Source of the DNA: Bradyrhizobium sp. AS23.2
Lineage (GTDB): Bacteria > Pseudomonadota > Alphaproteobacteria > Rhizobiales > Xanthobacteraceae
Assembly (NCBI RefSeq): GCF_001908185.1
Contig: NZ_LGHM01000147.1
Span: forward strand, 1-64,000
DNA: 64,000 nt
Reading direction: 5' to 3'
Shown here: one piece after another, positions 7,430 to 15,599 of the stretch
Position numbering within the stretch: position 1 is the stretch's first letter
Layout of the letters: the number at the start of each line of letters is the position of its first letter
Translations under genes and position numbers: made by a program
Notes under the pieces: generated by a model
What the model saw: the letters and a program-made list of their open reading frames with translations, nothing else
Database searches by the model: none
Told to the model about the DNA's origin: nothing

Positions 7430-8518
7430 TCAGGCCTCGATCCGCGTCCGCCCGTCGCCGCTGAAAAGGTGCAGCTTTTGGCGCACCGCGGCGACGCGGA
7501 TCTTCTGGCCGATGGCGGGGGCTTCGGTTCCGGGAATGCGGACGATGACCTCGCCGGGCGGCAGCTCGCCCGGGGTGGCGGCGACACGCTGCTCGTCCTC
7601 CTGGCGCGAGCCGTAGACGAAAGTCTCGGCGCCGACGCGCTCGATCGCTTCGACGGTGAGCGGCAATGCGACGCCGCCGGCCGGGGTCTGGTCGGTGATG
7701 ACGAAGTCCTCGGGGCGGATGCCGAGGATGCCGGCGTCGGCCGCGCCGCTACCGGCGAGCTGCGATCTGATCTCCTCGGGGCGCGTCGACATCAGATTCA
7801 TCGGCGGCGCGCCGATGAAGGACGCGACGAAGGTCGTCGCCGGCTTCTCGTAGATCGCAAGGGGATTGCCGACCTGCTCGACCTGGCCGCCATTCATCAC
7901 CACCAGGATATCGGCGAGCGTCATCGCCTCGAGCTGGTCGTGCGTGACGTAGATCGACGTCGTGTTGAGCCGGCGCTGCAATTTGCGGATCTCGACCCGC
8001 ATCGCGATGCGCAGCTTGGCGTCGAGATTGGAGAGCGGCTCGTCGAACAAGAACACTTTCGGCTGGCGCACGATGGCGCGGCCCATGGCGACGCGCTGGC
8101 GCTGGCCGCCTGAGAGCTGGCGCGGCTTGCGTTCGAGCATCGACGAGAGCTCGAGCACGCGCGCGGCTTCCTCGACGCGGGTCTTGATCTCGGCTTCCGC
8201 CATGCCGCGGTTGCGCAGACCGTAAGCCATGTTGTTGTAGACGCTCATATGCGGATAGAGCGCGTAGTTCTGGAACACCATCGCGATGTCGCGATCGGCG
8301 GGCTCGACCTGGTTGACGACGCGGCCGCCGATGTCGATCTCGCCGCCGGTGACGGTCTCGAGCCCCGCGACCATGCGCAGCAATGTCGATTTGCCGCAGC
8401 CGCTCGGTCCGACCAGCACGCAGAACTGGCCGTCGGCGACGTCGACATCGACGCCCTTGATGGCCTCGAAGCCGCCGGTATAGGTCTTGCGGACGTTGCG
8501 CAGGGTGACGTTAGCCAT
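7430..8518 (-). CDS. ugpC: sn-glycerol-3-phosphate importer, ATPase UgpC
   Basis: A 362-residue ABC ATPase that powers import of glycerol-3-phosphate and glycerophosphodiesters. Walker A is GPSGCGKST (about 37-45), the Q-loop lies in MVFQNYALYPHM, the signature is LSGGQRQRVAMGRAIVR (about 134-150) and Walker B is VFLFDEPLSNLDA. The C-terminal 120 residues form the MalK/UgpC-type OB regulatory region (GIRPEDF). It is last in ugpBAEC, 20 bases after ugpE. The substrate is inferred from UgpB; the ATPase alone would fit many carbohydrate importers. Confidence 0.92.
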   Translation of the reverse strand: MANVTLRNVRKTYTGGFEAIKGVDVDVADGQFCVLVGPSGCGKSTLLRMVAGLETVTGGEIDIGGRVVNQVEPADRDIAMVFQNYALYPHMSVYNNMAYGLRNRGMAEAEIKTRVEEAARVLELSSMLERKPRQLSGGQRQRVAMGRAIVRQPKVFLFDEPLSNLDAKLRIAMRVEIRKLQRRLNTTSIYVTHDQLEAMTLADILVVMNGGQVEQVGNPLAIYEKPATTFVASFIGAPPMNLMSTRPEEIRSQLAGSGAADAGILGIRPEDFVITDQTPAGGVALPLTVEAIERVGAETFVYGSRQEDEQRVAATPGELPPGEVIVRIPGTEAPAIGQKIRVAAVRQKLHLFSGDGRTRIEA

Positions 8519-8538
8519 GAAAACTCACTTCCAGGAAC

Positions 8539-9387
8539 CTACTTTTCCGTCTCGACCAGGCCGCGCACGAACAATTTCTGCATGGCGACGACCACGAACA
8601 CCGGCGGCAGCATCGCGAGCACGGCGGTTGCCATCACGATCGGCCATTCGGTCAGCGCGTCGGTGGTGGTGATCATCTTGCGGATGCCGATCTGGATGGT
8701 CTGCATGTCGTCGCGCGTGGTGATCAGCAGCGGCCAGAGATACTGATTCCAGCCGAGGATGAAGAGAATCACGAACAGCGCCGCCATGTTGGTGCGCGAC
8801 AGCGGCAACAGCGTATCCCAGAAGAAGCGCAGGGGGCCGGCGCCATCGATGCGCGAGGCTTCCAACAGCTCGTCCGGCACGGTCATGAAGAACTGCCGGA
8901 ACAGAAGCGTTGCGGTGGCTGAGGCGATCAGCGGCAGGGCGAGGCCCGCATAGCTGTCGAGCATATGCAGGTCGGCGACGATCTTGTAGGTCGGATAGAT
9001 GCGCACCTCGACCGGCAGCATCAACGTGATGAAGATGATCCAGAAGATCGGCATCCGGAACGGAAAGCGGAAATACACGATCGCATAGGCCGAGATGATC
9101 GAGATCGCGATCTTGCCGACGGCGATCGCCAGAGCCATCACCAGCGAGTTCAGCATCATGTTGCCGACCGGCTCGCGGGTCGAGCCGCTCGTGCCGACGA
9201 AGATGGTCTGGTAGTAGACCTCGAAGAAATGGCCGCCCGGCAGCAGCGACATCTGCCCGTTCGCGATCAGCGCGTTGTCCTGGGTCGAGGCGACGATCGC
9301 GATGTAGACGGGGAACGCGACGATCGCGATCCCGATCCAGAGGATGACGTGGGCGACGTAGCGCCTGAAGCCCTCTTGCTCGACCAT
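8539..9387 (-). CDS. ugpE: sn-glycerol-3-phosphate importer, permease UgpE
   Basis: A 282-residue inner-membrane permease of the MalG type with six hydrophobic segments. The first is ILWIGIAIVAFPVYIAIVAST near the N terminus, followed by a large periplasmic loop containing LLPGGHF. The cytoplasmic coupling (EAA) loop is DELLEASRIDGAGPLRFFWD, ending IDGAG-x5-W-x3-LPLSR, which docks on UgpC. Its ATG overlaps the ugpA stop codon by one base, showing translational coupling. It pairs with UgpA to form the channel. Confidence 0.92.
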   Translation of the reverse strand: MVEQEGFRRYVAHVILWIGIAIVAFPVYIAIVASTQDNALIANGQMSLLPGGHFFEVYYQTIFVGTSGSTREPVGNMMLNSLVMALAIAVGKIAISIISAYAIVYFRFPFRMPIFWIIFITLMLPVEVRIYPTYKIVADLHMLDSYAGLALPLIASATATLLFRQFFMTVPDELLEASRIDGAGPLRFFWDTLLPLSRTNMAALFVILFILGWNQYLWPLLITTRDDMQTIQIGIRKMITTTDALTEWPIVMATAVLAMLPPVFVVVAMQKLFVRGLVETEK

Positions 9388-10268
9388 CAGTAGGTCACCT
9401 TGCGTTCGACGAAGCGGAACTGGATTCCCGTCAGCACGATGACCATGATCATCAGGATCACCGATTGCGCCGCGGAGCTGCCGAGATTGCCGCCGAGCAG
9501 ACCGTCGGTATAGACCTTGTAGACCAGCGTGACCGTCGACGTTCCCGGGCCGCCGCGGGTCATGGTGTCGATGATGCCGAACGTGTCGAAGAAGGCGTAG
9601 ACGATGTTGACGACCAGCAGGAAGAAGATGGTCGGCGACAGCAGCGGGAAGGTCACCGTCCAGAACCGCCGCATCGGGCGCGCGCCGTCGATTGCGGCGG
9701 CCTCGAACACGCTTCTGGGGATGGCTTGCAGGCCGGCGAGGAAGAACAGGAAATTATAGGAGATCTGCTTCCAGGCGGCGGCGAGGATGATCAGCGCTGC
9801 GGCCTGATTGCCGTCGAGCAGCGGATTCCAGTCGATGCCCATCGCTCGCAAATAGCGTGAGAGCACACCGAGTGAAGGATGCAGCATGAAGATCCAGAGC
9901 ACGCCGACGACCGGCGGCGCGACCGCATAGGGCCAGATCAGCAGCGTACGGTAGAGCATCGAGCCGCGCAGGGGCTTGTCCGCCATCACGGCGAGCAGCA
10001 GCGCAAAGGACAGCGACGAGACGGCGATCGCGAACGAGAAGAAGAAGGTCCGGACGACCGCCTCGAAATAAGCAGGGTCCTTGAGCAGCTCGATGTAATT
10101 ATCGAACCAGACAAAGGTGGTCGAGAGACCGAAGGCGTCCTGGAGCAGGAAGGACTGGATGACTGCCTGCAAGGCAGGCCAGTAGAAGAAAATCAGGACG
10201 ATCGCGAGTTGCGGGGCAACCAGCGCATAGGGCAACAGTCTTGATTGGAAAATGGCCTGCTTTTGCAT
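9387..10268 (-). CDS. ugpA: sn-glycerol-3-phosphate importer, permease UgpA
   Basis: A 293-residue MalF-type permease with six membrane segments, beginning LLPYALVAPQLAIVLIFFYW. The EAA loop is RSVFEAAAIDGARPMRRFW and is followed by FPLLSPTIFFLL. It forms the membrane heterodimer with UgpE. It lies 47 bases after ugpB and overlaps ugpE by one base. Length and order match the ugp operon of other proteobacteria. Confidence 0.92.
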   Translation of the reverse strand: MQKQAIFQSRLLPYALVAPQLAIVLIFFYWPALQAVIQSFLLQDAFGLSTTFVWFDNYIELLKDPAYFEAVVRTFFFSFAIAVSSLSFALLLAVMADKPLRGSMLYRTLLIWPYAVAPPVVGVLWIFMLHPSLGVLSRYLRAMGIDWNPLLDGNQAAALIILAAAWKQISYNFLFFLAGLQAIPRSVFEAAAIDGARPMRRFWTVTFPLLSPTIFFLLVVNIVYAFFDTFGIIDTMTRGGPGTSTVTLVYKVYTDGLLGGNLGSSAAQSVILMIMVIVLTGIQFRFVERKVTY

Positions 10269-10315
10269 GATGTCAGGTGAGCGGCAGGCCGGCTCGTGGC
10301 CTGCCGCTCATCGTC

Positions 10316-11632
10316 TCACTTGACGGCGGTCTTTTCGAACTGCCGCAGCATCGTGTTGCCGCGTTCGACGGCGGCGTCGAGCGCCTGCTTGGCGGTCTTC
10401 TTGCCGGCGAGCGCCTGCTCAATCTCTTCCGACCAGACGTCACGCAGCTGAACCATGTTGCCGAGGCGCAGGCCGCGCGAATTCTCGGTCGGCTCCTTGT
10501 TGGTCAGTTCGAGCAGCGGGGTCTCGAGATAGGGCTGATCCTTGTAGAAGCCTTCTTCCTTCGCCTTGGCGTAGGCCGCCTTGGTGATCGGCAGGTAGCC
10601 CGAGGCCTTGTGGATGTACACTTGGCGATCGGTGTCCGAGAGGAAGGTCAGGAACTTCGCGACGCCCTTGTATTCGTCGGCCGACTTGCCGCCCATGACC
10701 CAGAGCGAAGCGCCGCCGATGATCGAGTTCTGCGGTGCGCCCTTGACGTCCGGATAATAGGGCATCGGTACGGCGTTGAAGGCGAACTTGGCCTGCGCCT
10801 TGACGTTGCCGAAGAAGGCCGACGAGGTCAGGTAGATCGGGCACTCACCCGAGGTGAAGCGGCCTTCGCCGGTGTTGGTGCGGCCGGCGTAATCGTAGGT
10901 TTTGTCCTTCTGCAACTCGACCAGCTTCTCGAGATGCTTGACTTGGAGCGGACCGTTGAACTCGAGCTTGGTGTCGAAGCCGTCGAGGCCGTTGGCCTTG
11001 GTCGAGAGCGGCACGTTGTGCCAGGCGGAGAGCTGCTCGAGATTGACCCAGGTGACCCAGGAGCCGGAGAAGCCGCAGGTCGGATGGCCGTTGTCGTGCA
11101 GCTTCTTGGCGGCCGCGAACGTCTCGGGCCACGTCTTCGGGATCTCGACGTTCGCCTTCTTGAGCTCGTCGAGGTTGACCCACATGACGGTCGACGACGA
11201 GTTGAACGGGAAGGACAGCATCTCGCCCTTCGAGGTCGAGTAGTAGCCGGTGATCGCGGGCAGATAGGCCTTCGGATCGAACTTCTCGCCGGTCTCGGCC
11301 ATCAGCTTGTAGACGGGCTTCACGGCGCCGGTCGCCGCCATCATGGTCGCGGTGCCGACTTCGAACACCTGCATGATGTGCGGGGCGTTGCCGGCGCGGA
11401 AGGCCGCGATACCGGCGTTCATCGTGTCGGCGTAGTTGCCCTTGTAGGTCGGGATGACCTTGTAGTCGGTCTGCGACGCGTTGAAGTCGTTCGCGAGCTT
11501 GACGATGACGTCGTTGTTGGCGCCGGTCATCGCGTGCCACCACTGGATCTCGCTCACGGCCAGCGCCGGCGAAGCCGTCATGCCAACCGTTACTGCAACA
11601 GCGGCAGCCACCCCAAAGTGTCGAAGAGCCAT
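10316..11632 (-). CDS. ugpB: Glycerol-3-phosphate-binding periplasmic protein UgpB
   Basis: A 438-residue family 1 solute-binding protein. A Sec signal peptide (ALRHFGVAAAVAVTVGMTAS, cleavage after PALA) leads to the mature IQWWHAMTG. Segments YKGNYADTMNAGIAAFRAGNAP (seen here as YKGNYADTMNAGIAAFRAG), GGASLWVMGG, GYLPITKAAY and RGLRLGNM align closely, from memory, with E. coli UgpB, which supports the substrate. The ATG at 11632 follows GGGAGG by 8 bases; an upstream TTG at 11635 is unlikely. It opens the ugpBAEC operon, which in other bacteria is induced by phosphate limitation; I did not find a certain Pho box. Confidence 0.93.
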   Translation of the reverse strand: MALRHFGVAAAVAVTVGMTASPALAVSEIQWWHAMTGANNDVIVKLANDFNASQTDYKVIPTYKGNYADTMNAGIAAFRAGNAPHIMQVFEVGTATMMAATGAVKPVYKLMAETGEKFDPKAYLPAITGYYSTSKGEMLSFPFNSSSTVMWVNLDELKKANVEIPKTWPETFAAAKKLHDNGHPTCGFSGSWVTWVNLEQLSAWHNVPLSTKANGLDGFDTKLEFNGPLQVKHLEKLVELQKDKTYDYAGRTNTGEGRFTSGECPIYLTSSAFFGNVKAQAKFAFNAVPMPYYPDVKGAPQNSIIGGASLWVMGGKSADEYKGVAKFLTFLSDTDRQVYIHKASGYLPITKAAYAKAKEEGFYKDQPYLETPLLELTNKEPTENSRGLRLGNMVQLRDVWSEEIEQALAGKKTAKQALDAAVERGNTMLRQFEKTAVK

Positions 11633-11855
11633 CAAGTAAACCTCCCTTGGCCGTCAAAAAGAAGCGCTTGCGCTAGCAGCGCCATATGACGTTCACATGA
11701 CTGTGTAAGCGGGAGAAACGAAAGCAGCAAGCGCTGCTAAATGGGAAGTCGTCAAATAGGCGAAGGCGCCGCGGGCAGCCTCCTCCGTTCGCGGTGCACA
11801 TGCGGGCCCGCGCCGCAGTGCGGCATTACCATCGCATGTGGAAGGCGAGGGGGCC

Positions 11856-13061
11856 CTAGCGCTTGCGCTCGGGCCCGCAGACCGTACCCTTCTCGACCAT
11901 CGCGTCGATCTCGGCCTTGGAGTAACCGAACTCGCCCAGCACCTCCTGGGAGTGCTGGCTGAATTTCGGCGGCAGGCGACGCAGGCTCGGCTTGCTGCGA
12001 TCGAGCCGGATCGGCGAGGCCACGCCCTTGTACCAGTCCTTCTCGACAATATCGCCACGGTAGATCGTGTGCGGGTTCGTCAACGCCTGGTCGATCTTCT
12101 GCACGGGGCCCGCGGGCAGGCCCGCCGCGAGCAGGCGATTGCAGAGCGGCTCGGCCTCGTGCTGGCTGAACACGGCGGCGAGCTCGGCGCGCAGCGCTTC
12201 GCGATTGGCGATGCGGTCCTTGTTGCGGGCAAAGCGCGGATCGGTGCCGAGTTCCGGCTTGCCGATCTCCTTGGCGAGCTTGCGGAAGGTGCCGTCATTG
12301 CCGACGCCGATGAAGATGTTGTCGGTCTTGGTCGGGAAGATCGCGTAAGGCACGAGGTTAGGATGCTCGTTGCCGGTCAGGCTAGGGGGCTTGCCATGCA
12401 TGAAATAGTTCGCCGTGTGCGGATGCATGATGGCAAGGCCGGTCTCGTACAGCGTCGTCTCGAGGAATTGCCCCTTGCCCGAGCGTTGCCGCTCCGACAG
12501 CGCCATCAGGATGCCGATCGCCGCGTAGAGGCCGGTGGTGATGTCGACCAGCGGCACGCCGATCCGCATCGGCCCGCTCTCGGGCGAGCCGGTCGCGGCG
12601 ATCATGCCGGTCATCGCCTGGATGATGGCGTCATAGCCGGGATTGCCGCCGCGCGGACCGTCGGCGCCAAAGCCGCAAATCCGGCAATGCACGAGGCGCG
12701 GAAATTTTTCGCGCAGTACCTCGTTGCCGATGCCCCATTTCTCCAGCGTGCCCGGCTTGAAATTCTCGATCAGGACGTCGGCCGTCTCCAGCATCTTGAG
12801 CAGCACGGCGCGGCCGCCCTCGGAGGCGAGGTCGAGGCCGATCGAGCGCTTGTTGCGGTTGATGCCGATGAAATAGGCCGCGTCTTCCTCGTGGAAGGGG
12901 GGGCCCCAGTCGCGCACCTCGTCGCCGGCGGGCGGCTCGACCTTGATCACGTCGGCGCCGTGGTCGGCGAGGATCTGGGTGCAGTAGGGGCCGCCGAGCA
13001 CGCGCGTGAGATCGATGACGCGCAGTCCGCTCATTGCGCCCAAAACGGCTTCAGAACTCAT
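11856..13061 (-). CDS. Family III CoA-transferase (CaiB/BaiF type)
   Basis: A 401-residue acyl-CoA:carboxylate CoA-transferase. The N terminus GLRVIDLTRVLGGPYCTQILADHGADVIKVE is diagnostic (core GLRVIDLTRVLGGPYC), and GDEVRDWGPPF, NRNKRSIGLDL and ENFKPG follow. The conserved Asp nucleophile should lie in the GPMRIGVPLVDITTG stretch. The acyl donor and acceptor cannot be told from sequence; formyl-CoA, carnitine and succinyl-CoA enzymes are all in this family. I chose the ATG at 13061, with AGGGGAAG upstream, over an upstream start at 13172 that adds unrelated residues. It stands alone. Confidence 0.88.
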   Translation of the reverse strand: MSSEAVLGAMSGLRVIDLTRVLGGPYCTQILADHGADVIKVEPPAGDEVRDWGPPFHEEDAAYFIGINRNKRSIGLDLASEGGRAVLLKMLETADVLIENFKPGTLEKWGIGNEVLREKFPRLVHCRICGFGADGPRGGNPGYDAIIQAMTGMIAATGSPESGPMRIGVPLVDITTGLYAAIGILMALSERQRSGKGQFLETTLYETGLAIMHPHTANYFMHGKPPSLTGNEHPNLVPYAIFPTKTDNIFIGVGNDGTFRKLAKEIGKPELGTDPRFARNKDRIANREALRAELAAVFSQHEAEPLCNRLLAAGLPAGPVQKIDQALTNPHTIYRGDIVEKDWYKGVASPIRLDRSKPSLRRLPPKFSQHSQEVLGEFGYSKAEIDAMVEKGTVCGPERKR

Positions 13062-13276
13062 GCCTTCGCTTCCCCTGTGTCGATCGTTGATCACTGGCCT
13101 AGCGAGGTTTGCAAACGCCAGCAATGGCTTGTTGCGTGGGGTGTCATGCAGCGGGCTGCAATCCCGTTGCATGGCAAATCAAGCCTTGGAAGATCAAGAC
13201 CTGGCAGATGAAGACTTGGCAAACCAAGAAGCGGCCGGCCCGAGGGGGATCTCGGGCCAGCCAATCCACCTGGGGA

Positions 13277-13702
13277 TCAGACCACCTTCAGGCGAACGTC
13301 AACGTTGCCGCGGGTGGCATTGGAATAGGGGCACACCTGGTGCGCCTTCTCGACCAGCGTCTCGGCCTCCGCGCGGGCGAGGCCCGGCAGCGAGATGGCG
13401 AGATCGATGTCGAGACCGAAGCCGCCGGCCGCGCGCGGGCCGATGCCGACGGTCGAGGTGACGGAGGCGTCAGCCGGAACCTTCGGGCCGCCCTGCGAAG
13501 CCACGAACTTCATCGCGCCGATGAAGCAGGCGGCATAGCCGGCCGCAAACAGCTGTTCGGGATTGTTGCCGGCGCCGCCTCCGCCGCCGAGCTCCTTCGG
13601 CGTGGTGAGCTTGACGTCGAGCGCGCCGTCGAGGGTCGCAGCATGGCCGTCGCGGCCGCCGGTTGCCTTGGCGCTGGTCTTGTAGAGGACGTTTACGGAC
13701 AT
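13277..13702 (-). CDS. ohr: Organic hydroperoxide resistance protein Ohr
   Basis: A 141-residue OsmC/Ohr peroxiredoxin-like enzyme that reduces organic hydroperoxides, using lipoylated partners, in the cytoplasm. The two catalytic cysteines are in GYAACFIGAMK and AHQVCPYSNATRGN, both family hallmarks, and NPEQLFAAGYAACF is the Ohr signature. The ATG at 13702 begins MSVNVLYKTSA, the normal family start. It is transcribed away from ohrR, with AATTG-rich palindromes between them, so it should be repressed by OhrR until organic peroxide oxidises the repressor. Confidence 0.93.
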   Translation of the reverse strand: MSVNVLYKTSAKATGGRDGHAATLDGALDVKLTTPKELGGGGGAGNNPEQLFAAGYAACFIGAMKFVASQGGPKVPADASVTSTVGIGPRAAGGFGLDIDLAISLPGLARAEAETLVEKAHQVCPYSNATRGNVDVRLKVV

Positions 13703-13749
13703 TGTCGGTCTCCTCAGGTCTTCAGGGTCGGGTGCGATCTGTATCGCAA

Positions 13750-13808
13750 ACAATTAGATTGTGCGCAATTGAAATTGCGGGGCCTCACATTTAATTGTTC
13801 GCAATTGA
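13750..13808. promoter_or_regulatory. Probable OhrR operators between ohr and ohrR
   Basis: Three inverted repeats built on AATTG/CAATT lie here: CAAT-TAG-ATTG (13750-13760), GCAATT-GA-AATTGC (13764-13777) and TTTAATTG-N4-CAATTGAA (13789-13808, one mismatch). OhrR repressors bind AATTG-type palindromes in the ohr promoter. The clustered sites between the divergent genes fit joint control of ohr and ohrR. Confidence 0.7.
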
Positions 13809-13857
13809 ATGTGCCGCCGGCCGGCCCCAGAATGGGGGACATCGCGTGAGATTCTCT

Positions 13858-14316
13858 ATGCCTCGGAAATTATCGGCGGTGGACCCGCTTCGTCTCGACA
13901 ACCAGATCTGCTTCGCGGTCTATTCCGCCGCGCATGCCTTCAACCGCGTCTACAAGCCGTTGCTCGACCGGCTCGGCCTGACCTATCCGCAATATCTGGT
14001 GATGCTGGTGCTGTGGGAGCGCGACGACGTGCCGGTCAAGGACATCGGCGAGAAGCTGTTTCTGGATTCGGGCACGCTGACCCCGCTGCTCAAGCGGCTC
14101 GAGGCAGCTCACCTCGTCAAGCGCACGCGCTCGAGCGAGGACGAGCGCCAGGTGCTGATCGCGCTGACGCCGCAGGGCCATGCGCTAAAGGAGAAAGCGC
14201 GCAGCGTCCCGCAGTCGATCCTGGCGGCGTCGGACTGCTCGGTTCCTGAGCTGGTCGCGATGAAGGACGAAATCGTCGCGCTGCGCGACAGGCTCAATGC
14301 GGTGATCGGGGAGTAG
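13858..14316 (+). CDS. ohrR: MarR-family organic peroxide sensor OhrR
   Basis: A 152-residue winged-helix repressor. The N-terminal reactive cysteine is Cys18 in DNQICFAVYSA, and a second cysteine, Cys127 in ASDCSVPE, makes it a two-cysteine type that can lock oxidised OhrR by a disulphide. The recognition helix lies in FLDSGTLTPLLKRLE and the wing in RTRSSEDERQVLI. The ATG at 13858 is the family start; an earlier start at 13795 would run into the operator region. It is divergent from ohr. Confidence 0.92.
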   Translation: MPRKLSAVDPLRLDNQICFAVYSAAHAFNRVYKPLLDRLGLTYPQYLVMLVLWERDDVPVKDIGEKLFLDSGTLTPLLKRLEAAHLVKRTRSSEDERQVLIALTPQGHALKEKARSVPQSILAASDCSVPELVAMKDEIVALRDRLNAVIGE

Positions 14317-14337
14317 GGGAAAGGCTCGCCTGAGTGG

Positions 14338-14682
14338 TTAAAAGTGCTTCTTCGCGAACGCGCGCCCCGAGCCAGATTTCAGATATCGCTCGAACGCGAC
14401 AGCGCGTGCCGCGTCATCGAATGCGAAATAGGTCCGAATTCGCCAAGGTCCATATTTAGACGTGTGCGGTACCTCGCCGGCGTTATGCTTTGCCAAACGG
14501 GCCCGCAAGTCGTCGGTGATGCCGACGTAAAAATGCTCGGAGTCGAGGCTTTCGAGGATATAGACGTCATTCTGCTTCCTCCCAGAGGGCAGGATAGCAG
14601 CTTGAAGACAATCCGCAGGAGCATGTGGCGGCCGCCGTCGCCTTGCGGGCTGTGGCGTGGCAGCACTCGCTCGTTTCGCCAC
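14338..14682 (-). CDS. GIY-YIG domain protein
   Basis: The GIY-YIG nuclease core is clear: VYILES, then HFYVGITDDLRARLAKHN with the conserved Arg, then GPWRIRTYFAF, and a C-terminal YLKSGSGRAFAKKHF. It is a UPF0213-like single-domain protein; a DNA-processing role is likely but unproven. The 5' end is uncertain. The only long in-frame start is a GTG at 14682 inside a repeat, and the first 38 residues look unlike the family, which usually begins a few residues before VYILES. A start near 14570 or a small indel is possible. Confidence 0.75.
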   Translation of the reverse strand: MAKRASAATPQPARRRRPPHAPADCLQAAILPSGRKQNDVYILESLDSEHFYVGITDDLRARLAKHNAGEVPHTSKYGPWRIRTYFAFDDAARAVAFERYLKSGSGRAFAKKHF

Positions 14683-14832
14683 GAGGGACTTCCCGGGCTT
14701 CCCCAGCCGAAGCTCGCGGATGTCAGTGATCTTGGATGGAGTCCGCCTTCGCCCTTCGGGCTATGGCGGGACAGCCTTCGCTCGCCTCGCTACGAGGGAG
14801 CTTGGCTGGCTTGCCCAGCCGTAGCTCGCGAA
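14632..14832. repeat. Two tandem imperfect ~90-bp repeats beside tRNA-Ala
   Basis: About 14632-14719 and 14742-14832 share the succession GTCGCC(T)TTGCGGGCT, a GCTCG-rich centre with CGAGGGA, and CCCAGCCG(A/T)AGCTCGCG. Each copy has internal GCTCGC/GCGAGC inverted segments able to fold. This is a typical rhizobial palindromic intergenic element. It overlaps the doubtful 5' end of the GIY-YIG gene. Confidence 0.6.
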
Positions 14833-14844
14833 GCGAGCGAAGGC

Positions 14845-14920
<76 letters not shown>

Positions 14921-15018
14921 TTAAGTCTTCTAGTGGGACGATCCCCGAGGATCCGTCCCGACCGGCGAGTCCTAGGCGACTCGCGCGGTGCACCCTTTTT
15001 CACAGATCAGGACTGATC

Positions 15019-15429
15019 TCAAGTCTCTTCATCACCTCCGACATCACCAATGATGTCGGTCACGTCCTCATCGCCCTCTTCTTCGTCGGCGATGAAGGTC
15101 GAATCATCGTCATCGTCGTCGTCCAGGGTCTCGTCGACCTCGATATCGTCCTCCGACTCAGGCACGACGGCCTTGACCTTGCCGGTGTTCTCTTCGGCAT
15201 CGGCCTCTTCGAGCGAGACCAACTCCTCGGACTCGGCCGGCTCCGGCGCGGTGTCCTGGGCCATGCTGCGGGCTTCGGCGCCGCCACGGGGCGCGCGTGC
15301 AGGCGCCACCGGGGCAATCGGCACCACTTCGCCGGTATAGGGCGAAATCACCGGATTCTTGTTGAGGTCATAGAACTTCTTGCCCGTGGTCGGGCAAATA
15401 CGTTTGGTTCCGAGTTCGGACTTGGCCAC
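15019..15429 (-). CDS. TIGR02300 family (FYDLN acid) protein
   Basis: A 136-residue protein of unknown function found throughout alphaproteobacteria. It begins AKSELGTKRICPTTGKKFYD, containing the family's TKRxCPxxGxKFYDLN motif, and passes into a long, highly acidic tail with a run of Asp (about residues 100-110). The single Cys-Pro motif recalls half a zinc ribbon. The GTG at 15429 matches the usual family start; an ATG at 15468 would add 13 atypical residues. It lies between tRNA-Ala and the divergent aroA operon. Confidence 0.9.
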   Translation of the reverse strand: MAKSELGTKRICPTTGKKFYDLNKNPVISPYTGEVVPIAPVAPARAPRGGAEARSMAQDTAPEPAESEELVSLEEADAEENTGKVKAVVPESEDDIEVDETLDDDDDDDSTFIADEEEGDEDVTDIIGDVGGDEET

Positions 15430-15599
15430 GGCAGGAATCCTAGGAATGTCTGAAAAGCGGTGCTTCACTTGGCTAGTTGGCGGCCCGCTGTCAATAGCGC
15501 ATTACAAGAGAAAGACATGCTCGTGACGGGGCGCGGACCATGTGGTACCTGCCCCCAGCCCCCAAGGAAGCATCCAGGGGCACATCCTAGGACACAATC

